Source: Lachnospiraceae bacterium (GTDB lineage: Bacteria > Bacillota > Clostridia > Lachnospirales > Lachnospiraceae). Taken from it: a DNA stretch of 36,751 nucleotides. The stretch is from positions 1 to 36,751 of the forward strand of contig JAAVAA010000097.1 of NCBI GenBank assembly GCA_014804285.1, written 5' to 3'. Position numbers and translations under genes: made by a program. The notes under the pieces were generated by a model that was given only the letters and a program-made list of their open reading frames with translations, did not search any database and was not told the DNA's origin. Positions 16,213 to 24,169 of this stretch are shown here, in pieces. How positions within the stretch are numbered: position 1 is the first letter of the stretch; the number at the start of each line of letters is the position of its first letter.

Positions 16213-17247
16213 AATTTGAAACTCGACACCAAAGATACTTTTTCTGCTGCATACTTTTATAACATCTCCCACATCAGTGGATTCATACAGTGACTTGGAC
16301 ACACTCATATTCTGCTCATCACTATGCCAGGTAAACTGAAAATAATAGTTTGTGCCGGATTTGGGGGCACTGCTGTCGTGCTTTTTGGTAACAATGACAA
16401 TATCATGCTTCGGACTGTCAAAGGCGGTAATGTAATTAATGGCATGGCACATATCCATGGAGAGCAGAAAGAAAATACAGGCTGCCAACAATAATTTTAG
16501 AGGATGTTCCTTTATCCTTTTTATACAGAGCATAATAAGGTACGGAATCAGTAATATGATTGTAGTTGCAAGAGAAAAAGTCATCCAAGTACGCATAGGC
16601 ATGTTGATTCTATCAATAAAGTTAAGAAGAATGAAAAGAGCAATGGCACTGGAAAGCACAGGAAATGGTATATGATACTCGTCGCAGCTTTTGGCATCTG
16701 TCAAGATCATTTTTGGAAATAGCCATAAATACAGACAATAATAAAAAAGAGGGATGGAAAGCAGCGTGAAAAGCATCCATTTTAATGGAAAAATAAATGC
16801 TGCAAAACATAGAACTGTTGTCAAAATTCCAAGGATACGAATAATCTTTCTTTGGCGTGCAATTTCGGAGGGAGACCATTTAAAAAGGTAATCCATGTGA
16901 GGGTTACTTTCTGGAAATCTGCCCGGCTTTAAGAAAAATTTTCTTTGAGGGGAAGGTGTCTTTTGCTTTTCGGTAAAGGGAACTTCTCTTTCTTGCAAAT
17001 AGTAAAGAGCTTCCATACAGCCGTTCATATTTAATTCAAAAGAAGCAAGCCTTTTCCCTTCATGAGAATACAGAATGAACTGTTCCTTCTTCATTACAAT
17101 TTTGTCAATATCATTATAATAAAAAGTTCCCAAGAACTGTAAAACCGCCGAAAACAAAAGAGGAGATAAGGATAGTCGATAGATCATTGTGCCTGATCCC
17201 GGAAAGAACAGCCAAAAAACAGCATATACCAAAAAATGCGGTATCAA
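16201..17247 (-). CDS. membrane protein paralogue B (frameshifted 5' end)
   Basis: The 348-codon ORF encodes the bulk of a protein related to the one at 13343-14497. Shared landmarks include TFYYNDIDKI (A: TFHYSDIKQI), LASFELNM (A: LAVFELNM), the ARQRKIIRI segment before the membrane helices, and the ending SIFGVEFQILHK. The true N-terminus is in another frame (see 17114-17299): relative to paralogue A about 25 residues are missing near the second helix and the frame changes there. As read, the ORF would have to start at a TTG (17247) with no ribosome site. It is therefore probably a pseudogene, unless the shift is a sequence error. Confidence 0.6.
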   Translation of the reverse strand: MIPHFLVYAVFWLFFPGSGTMIYRLSLSPLLFSAVLQFLGTFYYNDIDKIVMKKEQFILYSHEGKRLASFELNMNGCMEALYYLQEREVPFTEKQKTPSPQRKFFLKPGRFPESNPHMDYLFKWSPSEIARQRKIIRILGILTTVLCFAAFIFPLKWMLFTLLSIPLFYYCLYLWLFPKMILTDAKSCDEYHIPFPVLSSAIALFILLNFIDRINMPMRTWMTFSLATTIILLIPYLIMLCIKRIKEHPLKLLLAACIFFLLSMDMCHAINYITAFDSPKHDIVIVTKKHDSSAPKSGTNYYFQFTWHSDEQNMSVSKSLYESTDVGDVIKVCSRKSIFGVEFQILHK

Positions 17248-17299
17248 TAATACTAAGGATTAACAGGAATTTATGTTCATGAACTGTGATAATTTCCAT
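17114..17299 (-). pseudogene. displaced N-terminus of paralogue B
   Basis: ATG 17299, with AGGAG upstream and a good promoter, opens MEIITVHEHKFLLILSII, which matches the start of paralogue A (MDNYIVREPKLPLLIGIL), and continues through two hydrophobic segments to a stop at 17114. The continuation of the family (TFYYNDID) is found at the same place in the next frame. So the original gene spans 16201-17299 and has been broken by an out-of-frame deletion near 17120. Confidence 0.6.
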
Positions 17300-17332
17300 A
17301 ATATGAATACTCCTGATAGCGAATATGAAAAT

Positions 17333-17361
17333 ATTATAAGGCAAAAGCTAATATTTAACAA
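17333..17361 (-). promoter_or_regulatory. promoter of paralogue B
   Basis: On the minus strand TTGTTA (17361-17356), a 17-base spacer and TATAAT (17338-17333). It lies about 35 bases before ATG 17299, supporting that codon as the original start. Confidence 0.7.
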
Positions 17362-17467
17362 ATTTTTATTGAATCTTAAACTCAACAACCTTTCAGCATA
17401 AGTCTTTATTTTTTCAATAATATGTGAGAAAATAGGAAGGTATGAGGAAAAGGAAGAGGAATCAGCT

Positions 17468-17953
17468 ATGGCGAAGAATAAGGAAATTAAGACCAACGCA
17501 ATGCGCATACTGGAAAGAGAAAAGATTCCTTTCAAGCATTACACCTATGAGTGTGATGAGTTTGTGGATGGATTGCAGATTGCGGACAAGCTTTCGCTTC
17601 CCTATGAGAAGGTATACAAAACGCTGGTGACTCAGGGAAGCAGCAAAAATTATTTTGTGTTTGTCATTCCGGTAGCGGAGGAGCTGGATCTGAAGAAAGC
17701 AGCAAAGAGCGTGGGAGAAAAGTCTGTATCCATGATCCATGTGAAGGATATCAATGGGATCACGGGATATATCCGCGGCGGGTGTACGGCTATCGGGATG
17801 AAAAAGCAGTATGTGACCAGATTGGATCAGTCTGCCAAAGGGAAGGAAGCTATCATTATAAGCGGCGGGCGGATTGGTTCCCAGATTGAACTTGCACCGG
17901 AGGATTTCCTTCGGGCATGCAGGGGAGAATATGGAGATATTATAGTGTCATAG
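17468..17953 (+). CDS. ybaK: Cys-tRNA(Pro)/Cys-tRNA deacylase YbaK-type
   Basis: A 161-residue single-domain trans-editing enzyme of the YbaK/EbsC family, which hydrolyses Cys-tRNA(Pro) made in error by prolyl-tRNA synthetase. The conserved lysine is Lys51 in KVYKTLV, and the family loops FVIPVAEELDLKKAAK, GYIRGGCTAIG and IIISGGRIGSQIEL are present. The length is normal for the family. GGAAGAGGA precedes the ATG. The next gene starts 78 bases downstream. Confidence 0.9.
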   Translation: MAKNKEIKTNAMRILEREKIPFKHYTYECDEFVDGLQIADKLSLPYEKVYKTLVTQGSSKNYFVFVIPVAEELDLKKAAKSVGEKSVSMIHVKDINGITGYIRGGCTAIGMKKQYVTRLDQSAKGKEAIIISGGRIGSQIELAPEDFLRACRGEYGDIIVS

Positions 17954-18031
17954 GTTTCTCTTTGTGGACAAAGAGACAAGATAATGGGTGTATAAAATAG
18001 AATATTAATATGACTATAGGAGTCAAAAGGT

Positions 18032-18241
18032 ATGAATAGTATGTCACAAATCAATATGCAGAAGAAACAGGAACGGAAAAGGGAAAAGTTGGAACGCAAG
18101 AAAGAAAAGCTCAGGAGAAAGCGATGGAAACGGATCAATTCTCGAATTGAGCGTGGGATTGTATTTCTGGCAGCGGTAGTATTTGGTGTCAGTGTATTGT
18201 TGGAGATTGATGAGGCGAGGAAGGGGAATCACCATGAGTGA
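18032..18241 (+). CDS. small basic single-helix membrane protein
   Basis: A 69-residue protein: a long Lys/Arg/Glu-rich helix (about residues 10-41, probably coiled or nucleic-acid or membrane-surface binding), then one hydrophobic helix ([16 protein letters not shown]) and a short polar tail. AGGAG lies ten bases before the ATG. Its 3' end overlaps the mtnA start by eight bases, suggesting translational coupling. No known family. Confidence 0.55.
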   Translation: MNSMSQINMQKKQERKREKLERKKEKLRRKRWKRINSRIERGIVFLAAVVFGVSVLLEIDEARKGNHHE

Positions 18242-19331
18242 AAAAAGTATTCTGGATTATGAAACCGTAGAATTGGATGATAATGACAATAGTGTCGTAA
18301 TTATTGACCAGACCAAACTTCCCGGGAAGACGGAGCTTATTAAGCTTCATACGGCGCAGGAAATATGGGATGCAATTTATCTGCTGAAGGTACGCGGCGC
18401 ACCGGCAATCGGCGTGGCGGCGGCCTTTGGTATTTATGTGCTGGCTAAAGAGATTGCAGGAGAGATTGGCGGCGACGGCAGGTTTGACCGCTTTTATGAA
18501 GAGTTTCACGAGCAAAAGGATTATTTAAATTCTGCCCGTCCTACAGCAGTCAATCTTTCATGGGCGCTGAACCGGATGGAACAGGTATGTCTCCGTGTGG
18601 GAAAGGAAACAAGCAGTATCCCGGCAGTGCTTAATGCGCTCCATGATGAGGCAGTGGAGATGAAAGAAGAGGATATCCGGGTGTGCCGTTCCATTGGGGA
18701 ATATGGTCTTAGTCTGCTGAAGCCGGGGGATGGGATTCTTACCCATTGTAATGCAGGGCAGCTTGCCACCTGCAAATATGGAACCGCGACAGCGCCTATT
18801 TATCTGGGGCATGAGAAAGGGTATGGATTTCATGTGTTTGCGGATGAGACAAGACCGCTTTTGCAGGGAGCAAGGCTGACAGCCTATGAGCTGCAGTCAG
18901 CGGGGATTGATGTGACATTGATCTGCGACAATATGTCTGCAATGGTGATGAAAAATGGCTGGGTGAATGCCGTGTTTGTAGGATGCGACCGGGTTGCGTC
19001 AAACGGGGATGCAGCGAATAAGATCGGAACTTCGGTGGTTGCCACAGTGGCAAAGCATTACGGGATTCCTTTTTATGTATGTGCGCCAACCTCCACGATT
19101 GATTTACATACGCCAACCGGCAGAGAGATCAATATTGAACAGCGTCCGGCAGAGGAAGTGACGCAGATGTGGTACAAAGAGCGCATGGCGCCGGAAGGGG
19201 TGAAGGTGTTCAATCCTGCCTTTGACGTGACGGATCACGATCTGATTACTGCAATCATTACGGAGCATGGCATTGCAAGAGCGCCATATAAGAAGTCTCT
19301 TGCGGACTTATGTCAAAAGAAATGGAATTAA
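18234..19331 (+). CDS. mtnA: S-methyl-5-thioribose-1-phosphate isomerase
   Basis: A 365-residue member of the eIF2B-like isomerase family. It converts 5-methylthioribose 1-phosphate (or 5-deoxyribose 1-phosphate) to the ribulose form. RGAPAIG (54-60), the catalytic Cys172 in [10 protein letters not shown] and Asp252 in [17 protein letters not shown] are intact. The track ORF begins 17 codons upstream inside the previous gene; ATG 18234 with AAGGGGA is the better start and gives the normal length. A class II aldolase two genes on could take its product. Confidence 0.93.
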   Translation: MSEKSILDYETVELDDNDNSVVIIDQTKLPGKTELIKLHTAQEIWDAIYLLKVRGAPAIGVAAAFGIYVLAKEIAGEIGGDGRFDRFYEEFHEQKDYLNSARPTAVNLSWALNRMEQVCLRVGKETSSIPAVLNALHDEAVEMKEEDIRVCRSIGEYGLSLLKPGDGILTHCNAGQLATCKYGTATAPIYLGHEKGYGFHVFADETRPLLQGARLTAYELQSAGIDVTLICDNMSAMVMKNGWVNAVFVGCDRVASNGDAANKIGTSVVATVAKHYGIPFYVCAPTSTIDLHTPTGREINIEQRPAEEVTQMWYKERMAPEGVKVFNPAFDVTDHDLITAIITEHGIARAPYKKSLADLCQKKWN

Positions 19332-19335
19332 AATA

Positions 19336-20685
19336 ATGAAGAAGAATATGAGGGAAAATAAGATTACGGAGGGCGTGATCTGGAAACAGTTGCTTTTCTT
19401 CTTTTTCCCCTTACTTTTAGGTACATTTTTTCAGCAGCTTTACAACACGGTTGATGCTGTGATCGTAGGGCGTTTCGTGGGAAAGGAAGCATTAGCGGCA
19501 GTGGGCGGAGCTGCTGCGATGATTGTCAATCTGTTTGTGGGATTTTTTATGGGAGTATCAACAGGGGCGACTGTGACGATTTCCCAGTTTTACGGCGGAG
19601 GCGGCAAAAAACAGGTCAGGGAAGCTATTCATACGGCGATTGCCGTATCAATTGCGGCAGGGGCGGTTATTATGGCAATCGGGTTGATCTGGGCGCCGGC
19701 AGCGCTTGAATGGATGAACACACCGATAGAGACCATGGCGGATTCTGTAATCTATATCAGGATTTATTTTTGCGGAATGATCGGAAATCTGATTTACAAT
19801 ATGGGTGCGGGGATTTTGCGGGCTATGGGAGATTCCAGGAGACCGTTGTACTTTTTGATTGCCAGCTGTTTGGTAAATATCGTGCTCGATATCTTCTTTG
19901 TAATTGTCTTAGGGTTAGGAGTGCTGGGAGTAGGGCTTGCAACGATTTTGTCACAGCTTTTCAGCGCGGTACTGGTATGTGTTTCATTAGGACGGCTTGA
20001 AGAGGATATGCGGCTTCGGCTTCGGGAGATCCGTTTTCAAGGCTGGGTGGTCAAGAGAATCATCTCCATTGGCCTTCCGGCAGGGGCGCAGACCCTTACC
20101 TATTCCCTGTCCAATATGATCGTGCAGGCGGATGTGAATTATTTTGGAACGGCTACGGTGGCAGCCTGGACTGCTTATAGCAAGATTGATTCCGTTTTCT
20201 GGATGGTGATCAGCTCTTTTGGGATTGCAGTGACCACCTTTGTGGGTCAAAATTATGGAGCCGGACTCTACAAGCGGGTACGCAGCGGGGTACATCAGTG
20301 TCTGTTTATGACAGTGATTGCAGCGCTTGCTATCAGCGGGGTATTGCTTCCGGCGGGAAAATTTCTTTTGGGCCTGTTTACAAAGGATCAGGAAGTGATT
20401 GTGATCGGAATAGAAATGATGAGGTTTTTAGTTCCTTTTTATATTACATATGTGTGCGTTGAGATTTTTTCGGGCGCATTGCGGGGAATGGGAGATGCTC
20501 TGATTCCCATGTTGCTTAGTTTTGGCGGGATTTGTGTGCTTCGGAGTGGATGGCTCCTGGCGGCGGTGCCTGTATGGAACAATATGAAAACGGTGATGTT
20601 CAGTTATCCCCTTACATGGATCGTGACCTCCGTTTTGTTTGTCATTTATTATCGTATTTATGTTAGGCGCCATAAGATTGCGTAA
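19336..20685 (+). CDS. MATE family efflux transporter
   Basis: A 449-residue protein with about twelve membrane helices in two related halves. PLLLGTFFQQLYNTVDAVIVGRFVG at the N-terminus is the typical MATE opening, with a matching repeat around residue 250 (GLPAGAQTLTYSLSN). Substrate unknown; MATE pumps use Na+ or H+ to export cationic drugs or metabolites. The ATG at 19336 is four bases after the mtnA stop and has only a weak ribosome site, so translation may depend on the upstream gene. The track extends the ORF 23 codons into mtnA. Confidence 0.88.
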   Translation: MKKNMRENKITEGVIWKQLLFFFFPLLLGTFFQQLYNTVDAVIVGRFVGKEALAAVGGAAAMIVNLFVGFFMGVSTGATVTISQFYGGGGKKQVREAIHTAIAVSIAAGAVIMAIGLIWAPAALEWMNTPIETMADSVIYIRIYFCGMIGNLIYNMGAGILRAMGDSRRPLYFLIASCLVNIVLDIFFVIVLGLGVLGVGLATILSQLFSAVLVCVSLGRLEEDMRLRLREIRFQGWVVKRIISIGLPAGAQTLTYSLSNMIVQADVNYFGTATVAAWTAYSKIDSVFWMVISSFGIAVTTFVGQNYGAGLYKRVRSGVHQCLFMTVIAALAISGVLLPAGKFLLGLFTKDQEVIVIGIEMMRFLVPFYITYVCVEIFSGALRGMGDALIPMLLSFGGICVLRSGWLLAAVPVWNNMKTVMFSYPLTWIVTSVLFVIYYRIYVRRHKIA

Positions 20686-20716
20686 TGAGAAGAAAAGGAA
20701 GATAGGAGAGAATGAC

Positions 20717-21445
20717 ATGTCAGGAAAATCAAAGCAAAAGAAGCAGGAGGCGCAGTCTTTTATGTCAGAAAAGCAGGCGAAGAAAGCTATTTTGGACATT
20801 GGACAGCGGATGTATGTGAGGAATTTTGTTGCGGCAAATGATGGCAACATTTCTGTCCGAACAGGTGAAAATGAAGTCTGGGCTACGCCTACGGGAGTTT
20901 CCAAAGGCTTTATGAAAAAAAAGATGCTTGTGAAGGTGGACTTGGACGGAAAGGTGTTGGAAGGAACCTGCAAGCCTTCTTCAGAATTAAAGATGCATCT
21001 TCGGGCTTATAGGGAAAACCCTGATATCCGGTCAGTCTGCCATGCGCATCCGCCAATCTGTACTTGCTTTGCCATCGCAGGGATTCCGCTGGATACGCCT
21101 GTACTGGCGGAGGCAGTGATCACACTGGGAAACGTGCCGGTAGTGCCATATGCGGAGCTTGGCTCGAAAGAAGTACCGGAGGTGATTGCACCTTATTGCC
21201 ACACCCACAATGGGGTACTGCTGGCAAATCACGGCGCAGTAACCTGGGCGGAGGATGCTTATAGTGCCTATTACCGCCTGGAATCCATGGAGTACTATGC
21301 CAATATTCTGATGCTGACCGAAAAAGTTATCGGAAAGCAAAATAAATTGACGAAGCAGCAGGTGGAAAGTCTTCTGGCTATGCGTGAAAAGTTCGGGATC
21401 ACCAGAGGCGGCGTTCCCCAAATTCCGGACGAGGTGGAGCAATGA
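20717..21445 (+). CDS. class II aldolase (AraD/FucA family)
   Basis: A 242-residue zinc aldolase/adducin-type protein. It has GNISVR, ATPTGVSKG, the catalytic Glu90 in PSSELKMH, zinc ligands His109 and His111 in CHAHPP, and His172 in LLANHGAV. Family members act on L-fuculose or L-ribulose phosphates, on 5-methylthioribulose 1-phosphate (dehydratase MtnB or DHAP-shunt aldolase). Closeness to mtnA favours cleavage of 5-deoxy- or 5-methylthioribulose 1-phosphate to DHAP and an aldehyde; this is inference. The start is set by GGAGAG upstream of ATG 20717. The stop overlaps the next ATG (ATGA). Confidence 0.85.
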   Translation: MSGKSKQKKQEAQSFMSEKQAKKAILDIGQRMYVRNFVAANDGNISVRTGENEVWATPTGVSKGFMKKKMLVKVDLDGKVLEGTCKPSSELKMHLRAYRENPDIRSVCHAHPPICTCFAIAGIPLDTPVLAEAVITLGNVPVVPYAELGSKEVPEVIAPYCHTHNGVLLANHGAVTWAEDAYSAYYRLESMEYYANILMLTEKVIGKQNKLTKQQVESLLAMREKFGITRGGVPQIPDEVEQ

Positions 21446-22101
21446 TAGAGATTTGCAACATTACCAAAAGGTTCGGAAACTTTACCTGTCTAGATCATGT
21501 GAACCTGATCATCCCTGATGTGAGTATATATGGACTGGTGGGGGAAAACGGTGCGGGAAAGAGTACACTTCTTCGATTGATTTCCGGTGTTTACCGCCCG
21601 GATGAGGGAGAAATCAAAATAGACGGAAAAGAAACTTCTCGTGTAGCAGCAAAGAAGGAAATTTTTTATATGCCGGATCGTCAGCATTATGAGAGAAATG
21701 ATACACCGCTGAGCATCGGAAGGTTTTATAGAAATTTTTATCCGGAATTCGCAATGGAAGAGTACCGCTATCTTCTGGAAAACTTCGGCCTTGATGAAAA
21801 TGCGCTTGCGGATTCTTTTTCCAAAGGAATGAAAAAGCAGATGTTTATTGCCGCAGCAATTTGTGCCAATACGAAATACCTTTTGTGCGATGAGGTATTT
21901 GACGGATTAGATCCCCAGATACGAAGGACGGTCAATGAACTTTTAAAAAGCGCGGCGAACGGGCGAAAGATGACAATTCTTATTGTTTCCCATTATATGG
22001 AGGAACTGGACAAGATCTGTACGGAAAAAGGATTTCTACATCGGGGCAGGATCCTGGCGCAGGAGGAATGGAACCGTCTGCTTGCAGGGGAGGAGACATA
22101 A
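21442..22101 (+). CDS. ABC transporter ATP-binding protein
   Basis: A 219-residue ATPase. Walker A is GENGAGKST (34-42), the signature region is SFSKGMKKQMFIA in place of a strict LSGGQ, and Walker B is YLLCDEVFDGLD. The form matches the YtrB-type ATPases of ABC-2 exporters. The ATG overlaps the aldolase stop by four bases and the permease starts one base after its stop, so it is translationally coupled on both sides. No GntR regulator, often present with YtrB systems, is found here. Confidence 0.9.
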   Translation: MIEICNITKRFGNFTCLDHVNLIIPDVSIYGLVGENGAGKSTLLRLISGVYRPDEGEIKIDGKETSRVAAKKEIFYMPDRQHYERNDTPLSIGRFYRNFYPEFAMEEYRYLLENFGLDENALADSFSKGMKKQMFIAAAICANTKYLLCDEVFDGLDPQIRRTVNELLKSAANGRKMTILIVSHYMEELDKICTEKGFLHRGRILAQEEWNRLLAGEET

Positions 22102-22102
22102 G

Positions 22103-24052
22103 ATGGAAGGGTGGAAGAGATTTAGCGGTCTTTTAAAAGAGGACTTAAAAAGCAAGCTCGGTATGATCGTGGCAGTCTGGTATGTGCTTGGAATGTTCTG
22201 CCTGTTGTTTTCCATGAAAATGACCGTACCAACGGGAGAGATGCGGAGTCTTTATGTGGGGGCAGGGAATACCTCCTTTTTTACGGCAACCATTATTATC
22301 GGCGTTATCATGGGGGCGGGAACATTCCGCTTTTTGCATTCGGAATCCAAGACAGATTTGTATTTTGGACTGCCTTTTACAAGAAAGCAGCTATTTGCAG
22401 CAGGGATGATAAACAATTTTCTTATTTTTACATTCCCAATGGTTCTTTGCAGGCTTCTCTTTTTCAGTATTTCTCTTTCTATGGGTTACAGTGAATATGA
22501 GAGCAGTGCCGTTTCTGTATGGGCAGGCTGTGTTGTGCTTGTGCTGGGATTTTTGTTTGTGATGAATCTTTCCTTGTTGGCTTTTTTGCTGGCTCAGAAT
22601 ACCGGTTACAGGATAGGGCTATTGGTTTTGTTCCTGTTTGGACCGGGAACAGGTATCCTGCTCTGGAAAAAGATGTTAAAAGCGCTGGTTCCTTCTTTTT
22701 ACAGATCGGAATTGCTGGAAATGCTAAAGGGGTATTTGTCTCCCCTTGCACTGCTTGGAAATGCTGCGGGAATCCATGAGTATGCAGATGGGGCATACTG
22801 GATAATGGAAAGCCATCTGCCTTATCTTCTCTATCTGGTTGTGGCAGCAGTGATTCTTTCTTTGATAAATCTTGGAGTTTTTGCTATCCGCCCGGCGGAG
22901 CGGAGGAGCGGCATGTTTACCTTCCGCATTGCAGAATATCTGGTAAGATATGGCTGTATGGCGCTTGCCGTCTTATGGTTTGTAAGCGGATTGCAGGTGT
23001 TTTCTTCAGGTGGAAATTCTTCAGTGATTATGGTCATAGGAGTGCTGATCGGGGTACCGGCGGTTCATGGACTTTTAAATATGATAATCGCGTTTGACGC
23101 CAGAAAATTTCTGACCGGCAGATGGCATCTATTGGCGGAGATTTTGGTGATGGCGGTTTTGCTTGGAGGATTCTGCCTGTGGGGGAAAAAGGGAGGAGAA
23201 ATACCTTCCAAGGAGAATGTGAAATCGGCAGCAGTTGTTCTGACGGCGCTTAGGAGCGGTGATGACAGTGACCAGATTTTGAGGAATATGCAGCTTACCG
23301 GAGAGGAACTTTCCGATGCTTATGATTGGCTTTGGACGGTTTCTGGGGAGAAAGCGGAAAGAGAAACTACCTATGAGGTTTTGGCGAAATATGAGATGCA
23401 TAATGGCAAAACCAAGTATTTCAAATATCAGATTCCCTGGTACGCTCTGGATAGTTTTGAAAAGATTTATGACCAGAAGAGCTTTAAAGAGGGGACTTAC
23501 GAAGCTCTTCGGATGGATTCACTTAAGTATGCCGAGGTGCAATGGACGAACGGACTGGAAAGCTATACGCTGGATTTGGATGAAGAGGAGCGCCGGAAGT
23601 TTTTAGAAAGCTACCAACAGGATTTGGAGAAGCTTACCTTTGAGAAAATCTGTCAGCAGACTCCCGTTGGAAAGCTCACCTTTGCTTCTACTAAAAATCA
23701 GGGAGATGTAACCGCATATATTTATCCGGGGTTTCAGAAAGTGCTGACATATATGTCACAATTAGGAATTGATGCCGACAAGAAAGTCAGTGACTATGAA
23801 TTGACGAAAATTGTTGTAGACAGCTATATGTTCACAGATGGATTGCTTTATGATGTGCGATATTTGGAATCCGAAAAGATTGTAACGGATCCTGGCAATA
23901 TGACAGATATGTCACAAACTCTTTTTGTGGAGGAGTTTTGTGTGGATTCTTTTTTACATGCGATGAATCCGGATACGGAGTTTACAGTGTACTACAGGGA
24001 TTCGGCGGGAAGAACAGTGAATAGTGTAAAATGCCTGGCACCGGCAAAGTAA
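22103..24052 (+). CDS. ABC-2 type permease with large polar C-terminal domain
   Basis: A 649-residue membrane protein. Roughly nine hydrophobic helices occupy residues 15-370, with a last helix near 355-372 (LLAEILVMAVLLGGF). The remaining 280 residues are hydrophilic and, from the topology, extracytoplasmic, with charged DLDEEERRKF and VTAYIYPGF segments. It partners the ATPase just upstream. Substrate unknown. GGGGAGGAG lies inside the upstream gene at good distance from ATG 22103; the longer track ORF overlaps the ATPase gene. A terminator follows. Confidence 0.8.
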   Translation: MEGWKRFSGLLKEDLKSKLGMIVAVWYVLGMFCLLFSMKMTVPTGEMRSLYVGAGNTSFFTATIIIGVIMGAGTFRFLHSESKTDLYFGLPFTRKQLFAAGMINNFLIFTFPMVLCRLLFFSISLSMGYSEYESSAVSVWAGCVVLVLGFLFVMNLSLLAFLLAQNTGYRIGLLVLFLFGPGTGILLWKKMLKALVPSFYRSELLEMLKGYLSPLALLGNAAGIHEYADGAYWIMESHLPYLLYLVVAAVILSLINLGVFAIRPAERRSGMFTFRIAEYLVRYGCMALAVLWFVSGLQVFSSGGNSSVIMVIGVLIGVPAVHGLLNMIIAFDARKFLTGRWHLLAEILVMAVLLGGFCLWGKKGGEIPSKENVKSAAVVLTALRSGDDSDQILRNMQLTGEELSDAYDWLWTVSGEKAERETTYEVLAKYEMHNGKTKYFKYQIPWYALDSFEKIYDQKSFKEGTYEALRMDSLKYAEVQWTNGLESYTLDLDEEERRKFLESYQQDLEKLTFEKICQQTPVGKLTFASTKNQGDVTAYIYPGFQKVLTYMSQLGIDADKKVSDYELTKIVVDSYMFTDGLLYDVRYLESEKIVTDPGNMTDMSQTLFVEEFCVDSFLHAMNPDTEFTVYYRDSAGRTVNSVKCLAPAK

Positions 24053-24066
24053 ATTGTGTCAGAGAG

Positions 24067-24105
24067 AAAGTGCCAACAGCTTTTTTGGCTGCCGGCACTT
24101 TCTTG
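24067..24105 (+). terminator. terminator after the ABC permease gene
   Basis: AAAGTGCC (24067-24074) pairs with GGCACTTT (24094-24101), with inner CAGC/GCTG, followed by CTTG. It closes the ybaK-to-permease transcription unit. Confidence 0.65.
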
Positions 24106-24125
24106 TAAGCTGATTTGCAATGTAT

Positions 24126-24169
24126 ATTCACATTTGTGTATTTACATTTGTGCATTCATATCTGTGGTA
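24126..24169. repeat. three imperfect 14-15 base repeats
   Basis: ATTCACATTTGTGTA, TTTACATTTGTGCA and TTCATATCTGTGGTA follow each other between the convergent permease and metG genes, ending right at the metG stop. Each unit contains a small ACA..TGT dyad. No function assigned. Confidence 0.5.
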
